From the NCBI GenBank assembly GCA_001794935.1, contig MGLY01000026.1, positions 1-13,748 of the forward strand: a stretch of 13,748 nucleotides of DNA. The letters are read 5' to 3'. The notes beneath the pieces were generated by a model. It searched no databases and had not been told where the DNA came from. It saw only the letters and a list, made by a program, of their open reading frames with translations. The DNA is from Chlamydiae bacterium RIFCSPHIGHO2_12_FULL_49_9 (GTDB taxonomy: Bacteria > Chlamydiota > Chlamydiia > Chlamydiales > SM23-39). A program made the position numbers and the translations under genes. Below, piece after piece: positions 1 through 6,706 of this stretch; position 1 is the stretch's first letter; each line of letters begins with the position of its first letter.

Positions 1-11
1 CTGTCCCCTTC

Positions 12-327
12 GAGCCTGTCGTTAAAAACGACAGGCTCTCGCCTAGCGGCTTCGCTGCGCCGCAAAAATTCTTTGCGATATGAAGCCAAGGGCTGGCGCG
101 CGAGTCTCAACTTCGTTGAGAACTCACTCGCGCGCCAGAACTAAGGGGAGGCCCCTCGCACCCCAACTCCCCCGATTGCTTGCGCAATCGGCGTCGCATA
201 AATAAGCCTTTCCTAATGCTGAAAGAAACGTAAAGCTTTGAATGCGTGAAGCGGGTTGCGATAGCAATCCAGCGGAACTGAGGGTCGAAGCGAGATGAAG
301 CGGCTTAAGCGCGGGGGCGCAGCGCCC
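12..327. repeat. Gene-free block of serial hairpins (palindromic repeat cluster)
   Basis: Nothing in this block reads as a convincing gene, but it is packed with inverted repeats. Seen directly: a perfect 12-bp stem with a 3-nt loop (12-23/27-38); a 6-bp stem (61-66/72-77); a nested hairpin with a 13-bp outer stem (93-105/126-138) and a 7-bp inner stem around TTC (105-111/115-121, sharing base 105); a 5-bp stem (144-148/152-156); an 8-bp stem with loop TTGC (172-179/184-191); and a 6-bp stem around one base (315-320/322-327). It is GC-rich, unlike the AT-rich spacers elsewhere in the window. It lies just 3' of xerD. It could be a dispersed intergenic repeat, a structured RNA or a decayed mobile fragment; the sequence alone does not decide. 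Confidence 0.7.
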
Positions 328-390
328 GAAGCTTGCGCGTAGCATGCCCGACGTCTATTTTGTTCTATTCTCCCCTTCTCTTTTTACCAC

Positions 391-1263
391 CTAGGGTCTG
401 GGATGGAAGTCGTTGAAGGCCTTCTTGAGCCTGCTTCCCGTCACATGAGTGTAACGATCGGTCGTTCCAATGTCCTCATGGCCGAGCATGTCTTGAATGA
501 GCCGAAGGTCCGCCCCGTTTTCTAATAGATGAGTTGCGAAGGAATGGCGCAAAGTGTGAGGAGAAATCTCCTTTTCAATGCCCGCTGATTTGGCATAGGT
601 TTTGACCCTGCTCCAAACAGTTACCCGATCCATCGGCTTTCCCCTGGAAGAGAGAAATAAGGGAGCGTCTTCTTCCTCTGCTTTGCCCCTGTAGTGAAGC
701 AGGTAATGATCGACTGCCCCAATCGCCTTTTTGCCGACGGGAACTACCCTCTCTTTTTTCCCCTTGCCCCTCACTTTCACAAAGGTCTCATTCAAATCGC
801 GCACCCTGAGCGAGCATAACTCGGAGACTCTCATACCTGTTGCATAGAGCAGCTCCAGCATCGCTTTATCCCTGGATCCGATCGAGTCATCTGTTTTGGG
901 CTGATCGAGAAGCGACTCCACCTCTTCCACGCTCAACACCTCAGGGACGAGCTGCCAGATCTTGGGAGTCTCAAAGTAGCGGCCTAAATCGACTGAAATC
1001 GCCCCCTCCCGTTTGAGAAAACGGAAAAACACCTTGATCGAGACGAGGATGCGGCAAACGCTGGAACTCGCGTATGCCCTGTCTTTAAGGTGGTGAACAA
1101 ACGATAAAATGGCTGCCGGATCGACCGCTTTCCACTCTTTGCCCTGGAAGTGCGCTGCAAATGAGCGGATATCTCTTCCATAGGCTTCTACCGTGTGGGC
1201 GGAGAGCCCTTTTTCAGAGCGAATGTAGTCGAGAAAATCGAGAATGCGGAAGTCTTCAGCCAT
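391..1263 (-). CDS. xerD: Site-specific tyrosine recombinase XerD
   Basis: Tyrosine recombinase of 290 aa, close to the usual XerC/XerD length of about 300. XerD acts with XerC at dif to resolve chromosome dimers at the division septum. The N-terminal SAM-like core-binding domain spans roughly residues 5-90 and the catalytic domain about 108-285. All catalytic residues are present: R145 (in ATGMR), K167 (GKGKK), H236 and R239 (SPHTLRH), H262 (LGHED) and the nucleophile Y271 (TTDRYTHV). Their spacing matches E. coli XerD (R148, K172, H244, R247, H270, Y279), and the C-terminal FHPRP resembles the XerD tail, so XerD is preferred to XerC. The ATG lies 23 nt downstream of the preceding same-strand gene without a clear Shine-Dalgarno, so it may be the last gene of that transcription unit. 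Confidence 0.88.
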   Translation of the reverse strand: MAEDFRILDFLDYIRSEKGLSAHTVEAYGRDIRSFAAHFQGKEWKAVDPAAILSFVHHLKDRAYASSSVCRILVSIKVFFRFLKREGAISVDLGRYFETPKIWQLVPEVLSVEEVESLLDQPKTDDSIGSRDKAMLELLYATGMRVSELCSLRVRDLNETFVKVRGKGKKERVVPVGKKAIGAVDHYLLHYRGKAEEEDAPLFLSSRGKPMDRVTVWSRVKTYAKSAGIEKEISPHTLRHSFATHLLENGADLRLIQDMLGHEDIGTTDRYTHVTGSRLKKAFNDFHPRP

Positions 1264-1286
1264 AAGGCTGAGTCTAGCAAAAAGGC

Positions 1287-2690
1287 CTATTTACCGGATC
1301 CCGCTCCGTGAACAAAAGAGCCTTCTGCCCTCGCGCTGCTGCTGTCTTTGAACTTCGCACAAATTCCCCGGATGATAATGACGAGAAAAATCAGAGTGGA
1401 AAGACCCATCAGAATGTAGGGAACTGTGCTTACCACTGCTGCAAGGAAGAGGATCGACGCGACGAAGGAGAGTAACCACGCGACAAAAGTCCAAGCGAAA
1501 AGAACAATTTTCTTTTTGCTTTCCGATTTGACAAGAGCAATAAGAGCCGCAGCTTCTATTTTCTCTTTCCCAACAACTCCCGCCTCATATTCCTCTAAAA
1601 GAGCGTCGGTTTGCTTCAGAATTTGCTCAACTGCTTTAGAGCTTGTCCGCCTTTTGAGATATTTGATTTTCGTCTCCGCGAGATGGCGCAGTTTCTCTTC
1701 TACAAGCTCATTTTTGTCTTCTTGTTCTATCCCGGGATATTCCGATTCGATCTGATTTTCAATTGCTTGTTTTTCCAAAGGATGAATGGCGAGCAGACTC
1801 TTCAAATATCGAAGAGCCGCTCTGATTTTATTCCCTTCAGACTTTTCGCCTTCCATCACCTCATCCAGACGCTCTTGAAAGCGGTAACATCGATAGATCC
1901 CCAGACTCGCGGTCCCCATTCCCAAAAGAGAAACAGCTCCAAATCCGGCAGTGGCCACGTTAGAAAGAGCGGTTACCACGCCCGTTCCGGCTGCCTCAAC
2001 AGATGTCGTTTTGCTCCCGAGGAAAAACCCTGCGCCGATAGCCCCCAATCCTCCGGATGCCATCTGAGCTTGAGCGCGCCTTTTCCCCTCGTTATCGCCA
2101 ATCTCTTCAGAGTATTCAGAGCCGCTATATCCCCCTTTGATATCCAAAAGGGCGCCGAGAAACCAAATCGATCCCGAGAAAAACCCCAAAATTGCGCTTA
2201 CAAGATTCGTAGGACCCTCTTTGACGTTAAATATCTGGCGGGCTAAAGAGAGTCCCCCATCGACCGCATTCAAACCGGCCATAATGTTTTGCGCGCACGT
2301 CGGCTGAGCGCCCTTTTTCACTCCATCAAATTTCTCTTTTGGATCCCCTTGCAGCTCTCCTACCTCGGGCACAGATCTCGCATCCGTGCACTCCAAAAAG
2401 GAAACAGCCCCCACAAGCAGCTTGTGATATTGCTTTTTCAGATGGTCGGGGACCTCAAAGCTCTTCTTTTCCCCATCCACAAGGACTACAACTTCTCGCA
2501 TCTTAAATAAAACTTGAGCCTTTTCATCTAACTCAAGCGACTGAAGATACTGAGAAAATTCCCTCATATGCTTTGAGACAAAACGGGTTACCTTTTCAAT
2601 TTTTCCAGCCTGTCTGGAATCGATCGCGCTATGCGCGCCCTCTCCAGACACCGCCCCTGCCGCAAAGGTAAGATTCGTTACAGCCGCCAT
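1287..2690 (-). CDS. Multi-pass membrane protein, Inc-like, unrecognised family (467 aa)
   Basis: I do not recognise the family. The N-terminal 155 residues look soluble and mixed-charge. Hydrophobic stretches lie at about 161-181, 207-225 (Gly/Ala-rich and weak), 236-267, 395-419 and 423-445. Between the third and fourth is a charged helical region (about 268-394) with coiled-coil-like Lys/Glu runs. The last two segments sit back to back with a very short turn, the bilobed arrangement seen in chlamydial Inc proteins. There is no N-terminal signal peptide. The ATG begins 3 nt after the stop of the 439-aa gene, with only a weak purine stretch (AAAGAG) in front, so translation is probably coupled. 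Inference: a membrane or inclusion-membrane protein working with its upstream neighbour. Confidence 0.75.
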   Translation of the reverse strand: MAAVTNLTFAAGAVSGEGAHSAIDSRQAGKIEKVTRFVSKHMREFSQYLQSLELDEKAQVLFKMREVVVLVDGEKKSFEVPDHLKKQYHKLLVGAVSFLECTDARSVPEVGELQGDPKEKFDGVKKGAQPTCAQNIMAGLNAVDGGLSLARQIFNVKEGPTNLVSAILGFFSGSIWFLGALLDIKGGYSGSEYSEEIGDNEGKRRAQAQMASGGLGAIGAGFFLGSKTTSVEAAGTGVVTALSNVATAGFGAVSLLGMGTASLGIYRCYRFQERLDEVMEGEKSEGNKIRAALRYLKSLLAIHPLEKQAIENQIESEYPGIEQEDKNELVEEKLRHLAETKIKYLKRRTSSKAVEQILKQTDALLEEYEAGVVGKEKIEAAALIALVKSESKKKIVLFAWTFVAWLLSFVASILFLAAVVSTVPYILMGLSTLIFLVIIIRGICAKFKDSSSARAEGSFVHGAGSGK

Positions 2691-2693
2691 ATG

Positions 2694-4013
2694 TTACTCT
2701 TTACCAAGCTGTTCTTCCACTTCCACTTGAACCATTTCAGCAATCTTCTCTGCGAGCTTTCGCTTGTCTAGACCGCGAAGTTCTCGAATACCTGCTAATG
2801 CCCATTCAGCAACTTCTAAATATTGCACCGGCTTTTGAATCCCCACGCGACCTGCGTCACCCCAGAGCTTGCAGGCCTCAGAAACTAACTCAGCCATAAC
2901 TTGATAATCGCGCTCTTCTATATTTTCCGGGTTAAGAACAAGCCTTTTTAAGGAAGCCAGGCGCTCAGCAATTTCTTCTTCTAGAGCAAACAGAACAGCT
3001 TCTTCAAGCCTTTGAGCTTCCTCTTTATTTAAACCTTCAATACTTTCGACAGTCCAACGGACAATTTCATCCACGCCAATACTTGTATCTTCCTCTATCG
3101 TTTCATAGATGCGATAAACCAGCCGCCAAAAAGCCTCATCGGTTTCAGGCTCTATTTCTTTTTCTTCTACGAGATTTTTCGCTAGAGTTTGAAGCTGCTT
3201 AATTGTCTCTTCCTTTTGCTTTTCTAGAGCTCGCCTCTTTTCCTGAGCCGGATTTAAGGGAGATTCGGATCTTTTGGGCGGTAAATAATCGGTTAGCGAC
3301 CGCGGGGTACGCGGGCTTGAAGGCCTGATAGAAAAACGCAGATCCCGACCGCCGTCTCCAGATTCTGAAGACTCAATCTCTAATCCAATATCCGCTTGCG
3401 GAGATTCGGGCCTCGAGAGTGGCGAAAAGATTTCTGCCAGATGAGGCCTGACTGTAGCATTGTCATCGCTATTTGCCGTTGTTTCGCTAGTTTTGTCTAA
3501 ATTTTGAGATGTCCCTCGCCTTGAAATAGAACAATTATCCCCCTGAGAGGAGGAATCGTCGTCGTCTAAATCTAACCGAATATCAGCTTCCGAATCGCTA
3601 TCGGTATCCAAGGGCGGTAATTTTTCCGGTTGAGAATCTGAAAACAAATGGACCAAAGAGCGAAGAGCGACTCTATTCGCTTGTAACACGGTCTTTTTAA
3701 AACGGTCTTCTAAGGGGTGGTTTTTTTGAACAAGATTCAGCTCTTCGGGATCTTTGCAGTAAGTCAGCTGAAGATCTGCAAGCTCAAGGCTCGATTCTTG
3801 GGTTTTGAGTGTTTGTAGGACAGCCGAACAGGTGCTTACAATTTTATCATGAGTTCGTTCTAGACTCATGATCGCCTTTGCCCGCTCTTGATTTGAGGCC
3901 CAAAAGACGATGTCATAGCTTTTGCCGCCGGATGAAAGAGCTCCTTTGAGAACATAGCTTTTCTTGCCGGCTTCCTGAACAACTTCTGTGGGTTTGTGAA
4001 CCTTAAACGCCAT
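2694..4013 (-). CDS. Acidic Ser/Pro-rich soluble protein, unrecognised family (439 aa)
   Basis: I do not recognise the family. It has three parts: a compact N-terminal region (about 1-123); a long, probably disordered acidic segment (about 124-256) rich in Ser, Asp and Pro; and a helical, Glu-rich C-terminal region (about 257-439). The disordered part holds two similar acidic motifs starting ADIRLDLD (143) and ADIGLEIE (207), and five Ser/Thr-Pro dipeptides (197, 204, 233, 236, 251). No signal peptide or membrane segment is seen. It is the first gene of a two-gene unit with the membrane protein at 1287-2690, behind a strong promoter at 4051-4079 that gives a leader of about 31 nt. The composition is compatible with a secreted effector or a partner of the membrane protein; that is inference only. 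Confidence 0.72.
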   Translation of the reverse strand: MAFKVHKPTEVVQEAGKKSYVLKGALSSGGKSYDIVFWASNQERAKAIMSLERTHDKIVSTCSAVLQTLKTQESSLELADLQLTYCKDPEELNLVQKNHPLEDRFKKTVLQANRVALRSLVHLFSDSQPEKLPPLDTDSDSEADIRLDLDDDDSSSQGDNCSISRRGTSQNLDKTSETTANSDDNATVRPHLAEIFSPLSRPESPQADIGLEIESSESGDGGRDLRFSIRPSSPRTPRSLTDYLPPKRSESPLNPAQEKRRALEKQKEETIKQLQTLAKNLVEEKEIEPETDEAFWRLVYRIYETIEEDTSIGVDEIVRWTVESIEGLNKEEAQRLEEAVLFALEEEIAERLASLKRLVLNPENIEERDYQVMAELVSEACKLWGDAGRVGIQKPVQYLEVAEWALAGIRELRGLDKRKLAEKIAEMVQVEVEEQLGKE

Positions 4014-4050
4014 TTTAATTAACCTGAATTATTATCGTTTTTATAGACAA

Positions 4051-4079
4051 ATTATATCAAATTTTTTGAATAAAATCAA
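4051..4079 (-). promoter_or_regulatory. Sigma-70-type promoter for the 2694-4013 / 1287-2690 unit
   Basis: Read on the minus strand: -35 TTGATT (4079-4074), a 17-nt spacer, and a perfect -10 TATAAT (4056-4051). The predicted start near 4044 leaves about 31 nt before the ATG at 4013. The spacer 4014-4176 is strongly AT-rich. A TATAAT on the plus strand at 4100-4105 could serve the divergent kinase gene but has no recognisable -35. Confidence 0.7.
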
Positions 4080-4176
4080 TAAAAATCGGGACGGTTTATT
4101 ATAATTAACTGCGTCGTAAGTGACTGATAATAAATAGACTTGTGAAATTCTCCCCTTTGGGATAAGCTCTTCCTTT

Positions 4177-4812
4177 ATGCCTAAAGACATGAAAGAATCG
4201 ATTATCCCCCAGCATCGGGAGCCGTTCCGCTCGGTTCTCATTTTCGGCCCCCCCGGGTCGGGAAAGGGCACGCTGGGCAAGTTCCTCAGCAGCGCCGGTA
4301 ACCACTGCCACCTCTCCTCAGGGGATATTTTCCGAGGCCTTGCCCCCGAGTCTCCTGCGGGCAAAATCTACCACGAATACGCGGGAAAAGGGCTCCTCGT
4401 CCCGGATGAGATCACGATCAAAATCTGGCACCATTTCGTCCATGGGCTCATCGCCACAAACCGCTATTTCCCTGCCCAGCAGCTCCTTTTGCTGGACGGC
4501 ATCCCCCGAACGCTCCGCCAGGCGGATCTTCTCGAAAAGCACATCGAAATCTCCCGTATCATCGTGCTGGAGATCGAAAATGTCGATATCGTGATTAGAA
4601 GGATCCAAAGGCGGGCTGTCATTGAGAAGAGAACGGACGATCTCGACACGGATGTTTTAAAAACTCGGATGGAAGTTTACGAAAGAGACACGGAGAAACT
4701 GCTCGATCACTACCCCGATGCGATCATCTCCCGCTTTAACGCAGACCAAAAACCGCTCGAAGTTTTAAGAGATGTTCTAGTCGGCCTCTCTGATTTGCTT
4801 ACGCATCAATAG
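4177..4812 (+). CDS. adk: Adenylate kinase family nucleoside monophosphate kinase (short LID)
   Basis: A 211-aa P-loop kinase that transfers phosphate from ATP to a nucleoside monophosphate, most likely AMP, in the cytoplasm. Visible motifs in order: P-loop GPPGSGKGT (24-32), the NMP-binding SSGD (47-50) followed by R53, the signature DGIPRT (107-112; DGFPRT is usual), and the LID region with basic residues at 145-152 leading to TDD (153-155) and TRMEVY (163-168). The LID is short and has no zinc-finger cysteines, as in AK1 and UMP/CMP kinases. Residues 1-17 extend beyond the core. ATG at 4177 is chosen; an ATG at 4189 is an alternative, and neither has a clear Shine-Dalgarno. The 3' end overlaps the convergent gene by 14 nt. 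The substrate could be another NMP, and this may be a paralogue of the main Adk. Confidence 0.8.
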   Translation: MPKDMKESIIPQHREPFRSVLIFGPPGSGKGTLGKFLSSAGNHCHLSSGDIFRGLAPESPAGKIYHEYAGKGLLVPDEITIKIWHHFVHGLIATNRYFPAQQLLLLDGIPRTLRQADLLEKHIEISRIIVLEIENVDIVIRRIQRRAVIEKRTDDLDTDVLKTRMEVYERDTEKLLDHYPDAIISRFNADQKPLEVLRDVLVGLSDLLTHQ

Positions 4813-5959
4813 CGAGAAATTGATCTCTTCTCTCTGCTACAGCAGAGATAAAGTGAACGGCATAATCCTCTTTAATCACTTCCATTTGGATCAGATCGGA
4901 AATCCAATCGCCCACATCTTCGCCTTGAGCCAGGCTAAGAGCGATATAGTTGACAAACTGTTCTTCCATCAAGATGCGAGCCTCGTCCAAAGTTCCTGTA
5001 AGCGCATCACCCGTTATCCCCGCTGCTTTTAAACAGTTTCTCAATTGTGTGTAACGGCGCTTCATCGTCGCCCAATTTCCGAATGGATCGATCGTCTCAA
5101 TTTCTCTCTTAAATGGCTCCAGGAGAAGCTGCGCCGCATAGCTCATCAAACCCTCTTTGAGCGGGCCTTCTACAAGCGTTTCTAAAAGCGGCTTGATCTC
5201 TTGAATCTGATTGGCTTTAACCAGCGTTTCGATTCGATCTTCATAAAAGCGGGCTATATGCCTTTTCTCCGCTTCAAGAGCTAGCTGCTCTATAGCGTCC
5301 GGATGAACAAATCCGGTTGCCCTCTCTTTCAGCTTCTCTATTTCCGCAAAAAAGGAATCAGCCCTTTCAATCTCAACCGCAAAATCTCCCAAAAGTTTTT
5401 CAACCCGCGCGTCGGAAATGCTCTTTTTAAATTCATCCGTCATGATCTGATCGAAAATCACATTCTTGATGAGCTTGATTGTGCCCTTGGCTGTTTTCTG
5501 AAGTCCTTTTTTTGCAGATATCCCAATCGTCTCTTTTAAAGCCTTTTCGATCTTGCGCGCATCTTCCGGATTTTCACATTCTTGATACACATCGAAAAGT
5601 AGTTCCTGAATCTCCGGGATGAAATCTTCCTGAGCAGGATCTTGGGCAAAAGCTTTGATTTTTCTAGAAAGAATTCCCTTGATCGGCGATGAATCCGCTG
5701 CGCGGATTCGGAAGAGATCAGGCGTCTTTTCCACCTCTCGCTCCCAAGCGGGAATCGCGCCAAAAACAGCTCCAACCAAAGTGAGCGGCAATAAAACCGC
5801 CCCGGCAACGGCAGCGGCAACTGCCTTCCAGGGAGATCCCAACTCCCACTCGTCTTTGATCCACTCATAGACCCTTCGGTTTGTCGAGATGCGCTCGGGC
5901 TTCTCAACAACCCTTCCGGAAACAGCTAAGATTGCAGACATAAATCGTTCATTTATCAA
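4799..5959 (-). CDS. Unrecognised protein with one N-terminal hydrophobic segment (386 aa)
   Basis: I do not recognise the family. One long hydrophobic Ala/Val/Leu segment lies at about 45-71; the remaining ~315 residues are charged and helical, with no catalytic motif that I can see. The topology would suit a membrane-anchored protein with a large C-terminal domain. A signal peptide is unlikely because about 44 mostly polar residues precede the segment. The promoter at 5974-6002 predicts transcription start near 5967, only about 8 nt before the ATG at 5959, so the second ATG at 5941 (leader about 26 nt) may be the true start; neither has a clear ribosome binding site. Its last 14 nt overlap the convergent kinase gene, so the two transcripts are complementary at their 3' ends. 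Confidence 0.7.
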   Translation of the reverse strand: MINERFMSAILAVSGRVVEKPERISTNRRVYEWIKDEWELGSPWKAVAAAVAGAVLLPLTLVGAVFGAIPAWEREVEKTPDLFRIRAADSSPIKGILSRKIKAFAQDPAQEDFIPEIQELLFDVYQECENPEDARKIEKALKETIGISAKKGLQKTAKGTIKLIKNVIFDQIMTDEFKKSISDARVEKLLGDFAVEIERADSFFAEIEKLKERATGFVHPDAIEQLALEAEKRHIARFYEDRIETLVKANQIQEIKPLLETLVEGPLKEGLMSYAAQLLLEPFKREIETIDPFGNWATMKRRYTQLRNCLKAAGITGDALTGTLDEARILMEEQFVNYIALSLAQGEDVGDWISDLIQMEVIKEDYAVHFISAVAERRDQFLAIDA

Positions 5960-5973
5960 GTTTTGTAACGGTT

Positions 5974-6002
5974 ATTATACTATATTTTAAAGTTAATTTC
6001 AA
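5974..6002 (-). promoter_or_regulatory. Sigma-70-type promoter for the 386-aa gene
   Basis: On the minus strand: -35 TTGAAA (6002-5997), a 17-nt spacer, and a perfect -10 TATAAT (5979-5974). The predicted start is around 5967. It lies back to back with the plus-strand promoter at 6050-6078, and about 47 nt of very AT-rich DNA separates the two -35 boxes. Confidence 0.75.
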
Positions 6003-6049
6003 CACCAAATAATTAATTTACAAAACTCTAATTAACAATGATTTAAGCA

Positions 6050-6078
6050 TTGACTTTTCGCTTATTTTCGTTTATAAT
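6050..6078 (+). promoter_or_regulatory. Strong sigma-70-type promoter for the 52-aa gene
   Basis: -35 TTGACT (6050-6055) matches consensus at 5 of 6 positions. A 17-nt spacer follows, then a perfect -10 TATAAT (6073-6078). The predicted start near 6085 gives a leader of about 32 nt to the ATG at 6117. Confidence 0.8.
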
Positions 6079-6082
6079 CGGA

Positions 6083-6096
6083 AGGGTAGTTACCCT
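6083..6096. promoter_or_regulatory. Dyad at the transcription start of the 52-aa gene (possible operator)
   Basis: Perfect 6-bp arms AGGGTA and TACCCT around GT. It starts 4 nt after the -10 box and covers the predicted transcription start. It could be a repressor site or a short 5' hairpin in the leader. Confidence 0.4.
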
Positions 6097-6116
6097 ATAA
6101 ATCGAAGGAGCCTTCC

Positions 6117-6275
6117 ATGGACTCGAGCCAAAGAATCGCTGTTCTAGAGAGTGTTGTAGACCACCTTAAAACGGAAATCTCCTACCTGAACTCCATCTTA
6201 ATTCAATGCGGGTTTTCAAAGGGGATTTCGACCCTCAAAGAGACAGCCCTGCAGTACCTCAAAGAGTGCGTTTAA
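6117..6275 (+). CDS. Small coiled-coil-like protein, unrecognised (52 aa)
   Basis: A 52-aa reading frame with the best expression signals in the window: a near-consensus promoter (6050-6078), then Shine-Dalgarno AAGGAG (6105-6110) exactly 6 nt before the ATG. The protein begins MDSSQRIAVLE. Residues 6-28 form an amphipathic helix with hydrophobic residues spaced as in a coiled coil (I7, L10, V14, L17, I21, L24, L28). It ends with a CGF-x-x-GI-x-TLK segment (31-41) and a short helix. No signal peptide or membrane segment is seen. The stop codon begins a perfect 12-bp palindrome (TAAAGCGCTTTA, 6273-6284). The role is unknown; a small self-associating regulator or structural protein is conceivable. 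The signals, rather than homology, make me confident that the gene is real. Confidence 0.72.
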   Translation: MDSSQRIAVLESVVDHLKTEISYLNSILIQCGFSKGISTLKETALQYLKECV

Positions 6276-6284
6276 AGCGCTTTA

Positions 6285-6313
6285 TTGACCTATAATCCAT
6301 GAGCCTATATAAT
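6285..6313 (+). promoter_or_regulatory. Sigma-70-type promoter for the DUF6036/winged-helix module
   Basis: -35 TTGACC (6285-6290), a 17-nt spacer, and a perfect -10 TATAAT (6308-6313). The spacer itself contains a second TATAAT (6291-6296). The predicted start is near 6320, leaving a leader of about 39 nt to the ATG at 6359. Confidence 0.75.
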
Positions 6314-6338
6314 GAAGTTTAACTTCCCGAATCGGGAA
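6314..6338. promoter_or_regulatory. Two overlapping palindromes at the module's transcription start (putative operator)
   Basis: Immediately after the -10 box lie GAAGTT-T-AACTTC (6314-6326, 6-bp arms) and TTCCCGA-A-TCGGGAA (6324-6338, 7-bp arms), sharing three bases. Both are perfect apart from the single central base. This placement suits a repressor blocking the promoter, and autoregulation by the winged-helix partner gene is an obvious hypothesis. Confidence 0.5.
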
Positions 6339-6358
6339 TCTTAAATTCAGCGGTTCTT

Positions 6359-6706
6359 ATGGAGATAGACTCAGTCACTTTAGAGCAGGCTTTAAGAACC
6401 CTCGGCTCGCTTCTTGCGGATCGGGGTCATTTCTATGAGATCGTTGCGATTGGAGGAGGCGGACTCCTCCTTTTGGGTCAAATTGATCGTTCAACAAAAG
6501 ACCTTGATCTTGTCGCTCTGGTGGAAAAGGACAGATTTGTTTCTGCAGCCCCCCTTCCCGGAGGCTTAATCCAAGCGGCTGAAGACGTCGGAAAAGCTCT
6601 TGATCTCGGAAAAGGGTGGCTAAATATTGGGCCCGCCTCGCTCTTGGATGCAGGGTTGCCCCAAGGATTTAAAAGTCGGATGCATACCCGCGCTATCGAG
6701 GTTTGA
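6359..6706 (+). pseudogene. DUF6036-type nucleotidyltransferase-fold protein, 5' part (frameshifted)
   Basis: The 5' part of a gene whose product resembles the DUF6036 nucleotidyltransferase-like family, from memory of that family. It encodes 115 aa before a premature TGA (6704-6706). The fold's hallmark is visible: a Gly-rich GGGGLLLLG (32-40) followed by STKDLDLV (45-52), whose Asp48 and Asp50 would be the metal-binding pair. The family's GP-x-SLLD-x-GLP-x-G segment is also present (91-103). After HTR (109-111) homology stops in this frame and continues in the frame beginning CGC at 6691. One added base near 6689-6691 would restore a protein of about 191 aa, the family's usual length. No clear Shine-Dalgarno precedes the ATG. 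It may be a true loss-of-function mutation or a sequencing or assembly error. Confidence 0.75.

Noticed and set aside
12..191. CRISPR array or integron attC array
   Set aside because: The hairpins have different sequences and irregular spacing; there is no repeated unit with uniform spacers and no attC core sites.
191..240. A dif-like recombination site near xerD
   Set aside because: No convincing pair of 11-bp XerC/XerD half-sites around a 6-8 bp centre could be found; AT-rich bits such as CGCATAAATAAG do not extend to a full site.
1611..2246. Long open frame on the plus strand inside the 467-aa membrane protein gene
   Set aside because: It is exactly antisense to a gene with plausible protein features. 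Its translation is Phe/Arg/Ser-rich without family motifs, and no ribosome binding site or promoter precedes it.
4100..4105. TATAAT as -10 box of a kinase promoter
   Set aside because: The -10 is perfect, but the position 17 nt upstream (CAATAA) does not resemble a -35, and the spacer is so AT-rich that chance matches are likely.
6686..6693. Programmed ribosomal frameshift in the nucleotidyltransferase gene
   Set aside because: A -1 shift would join the frames, but there is no X-XXY-YYZ slippery heptamer and no obvious stimulating structure. A deletion or sequencing error is simpler.
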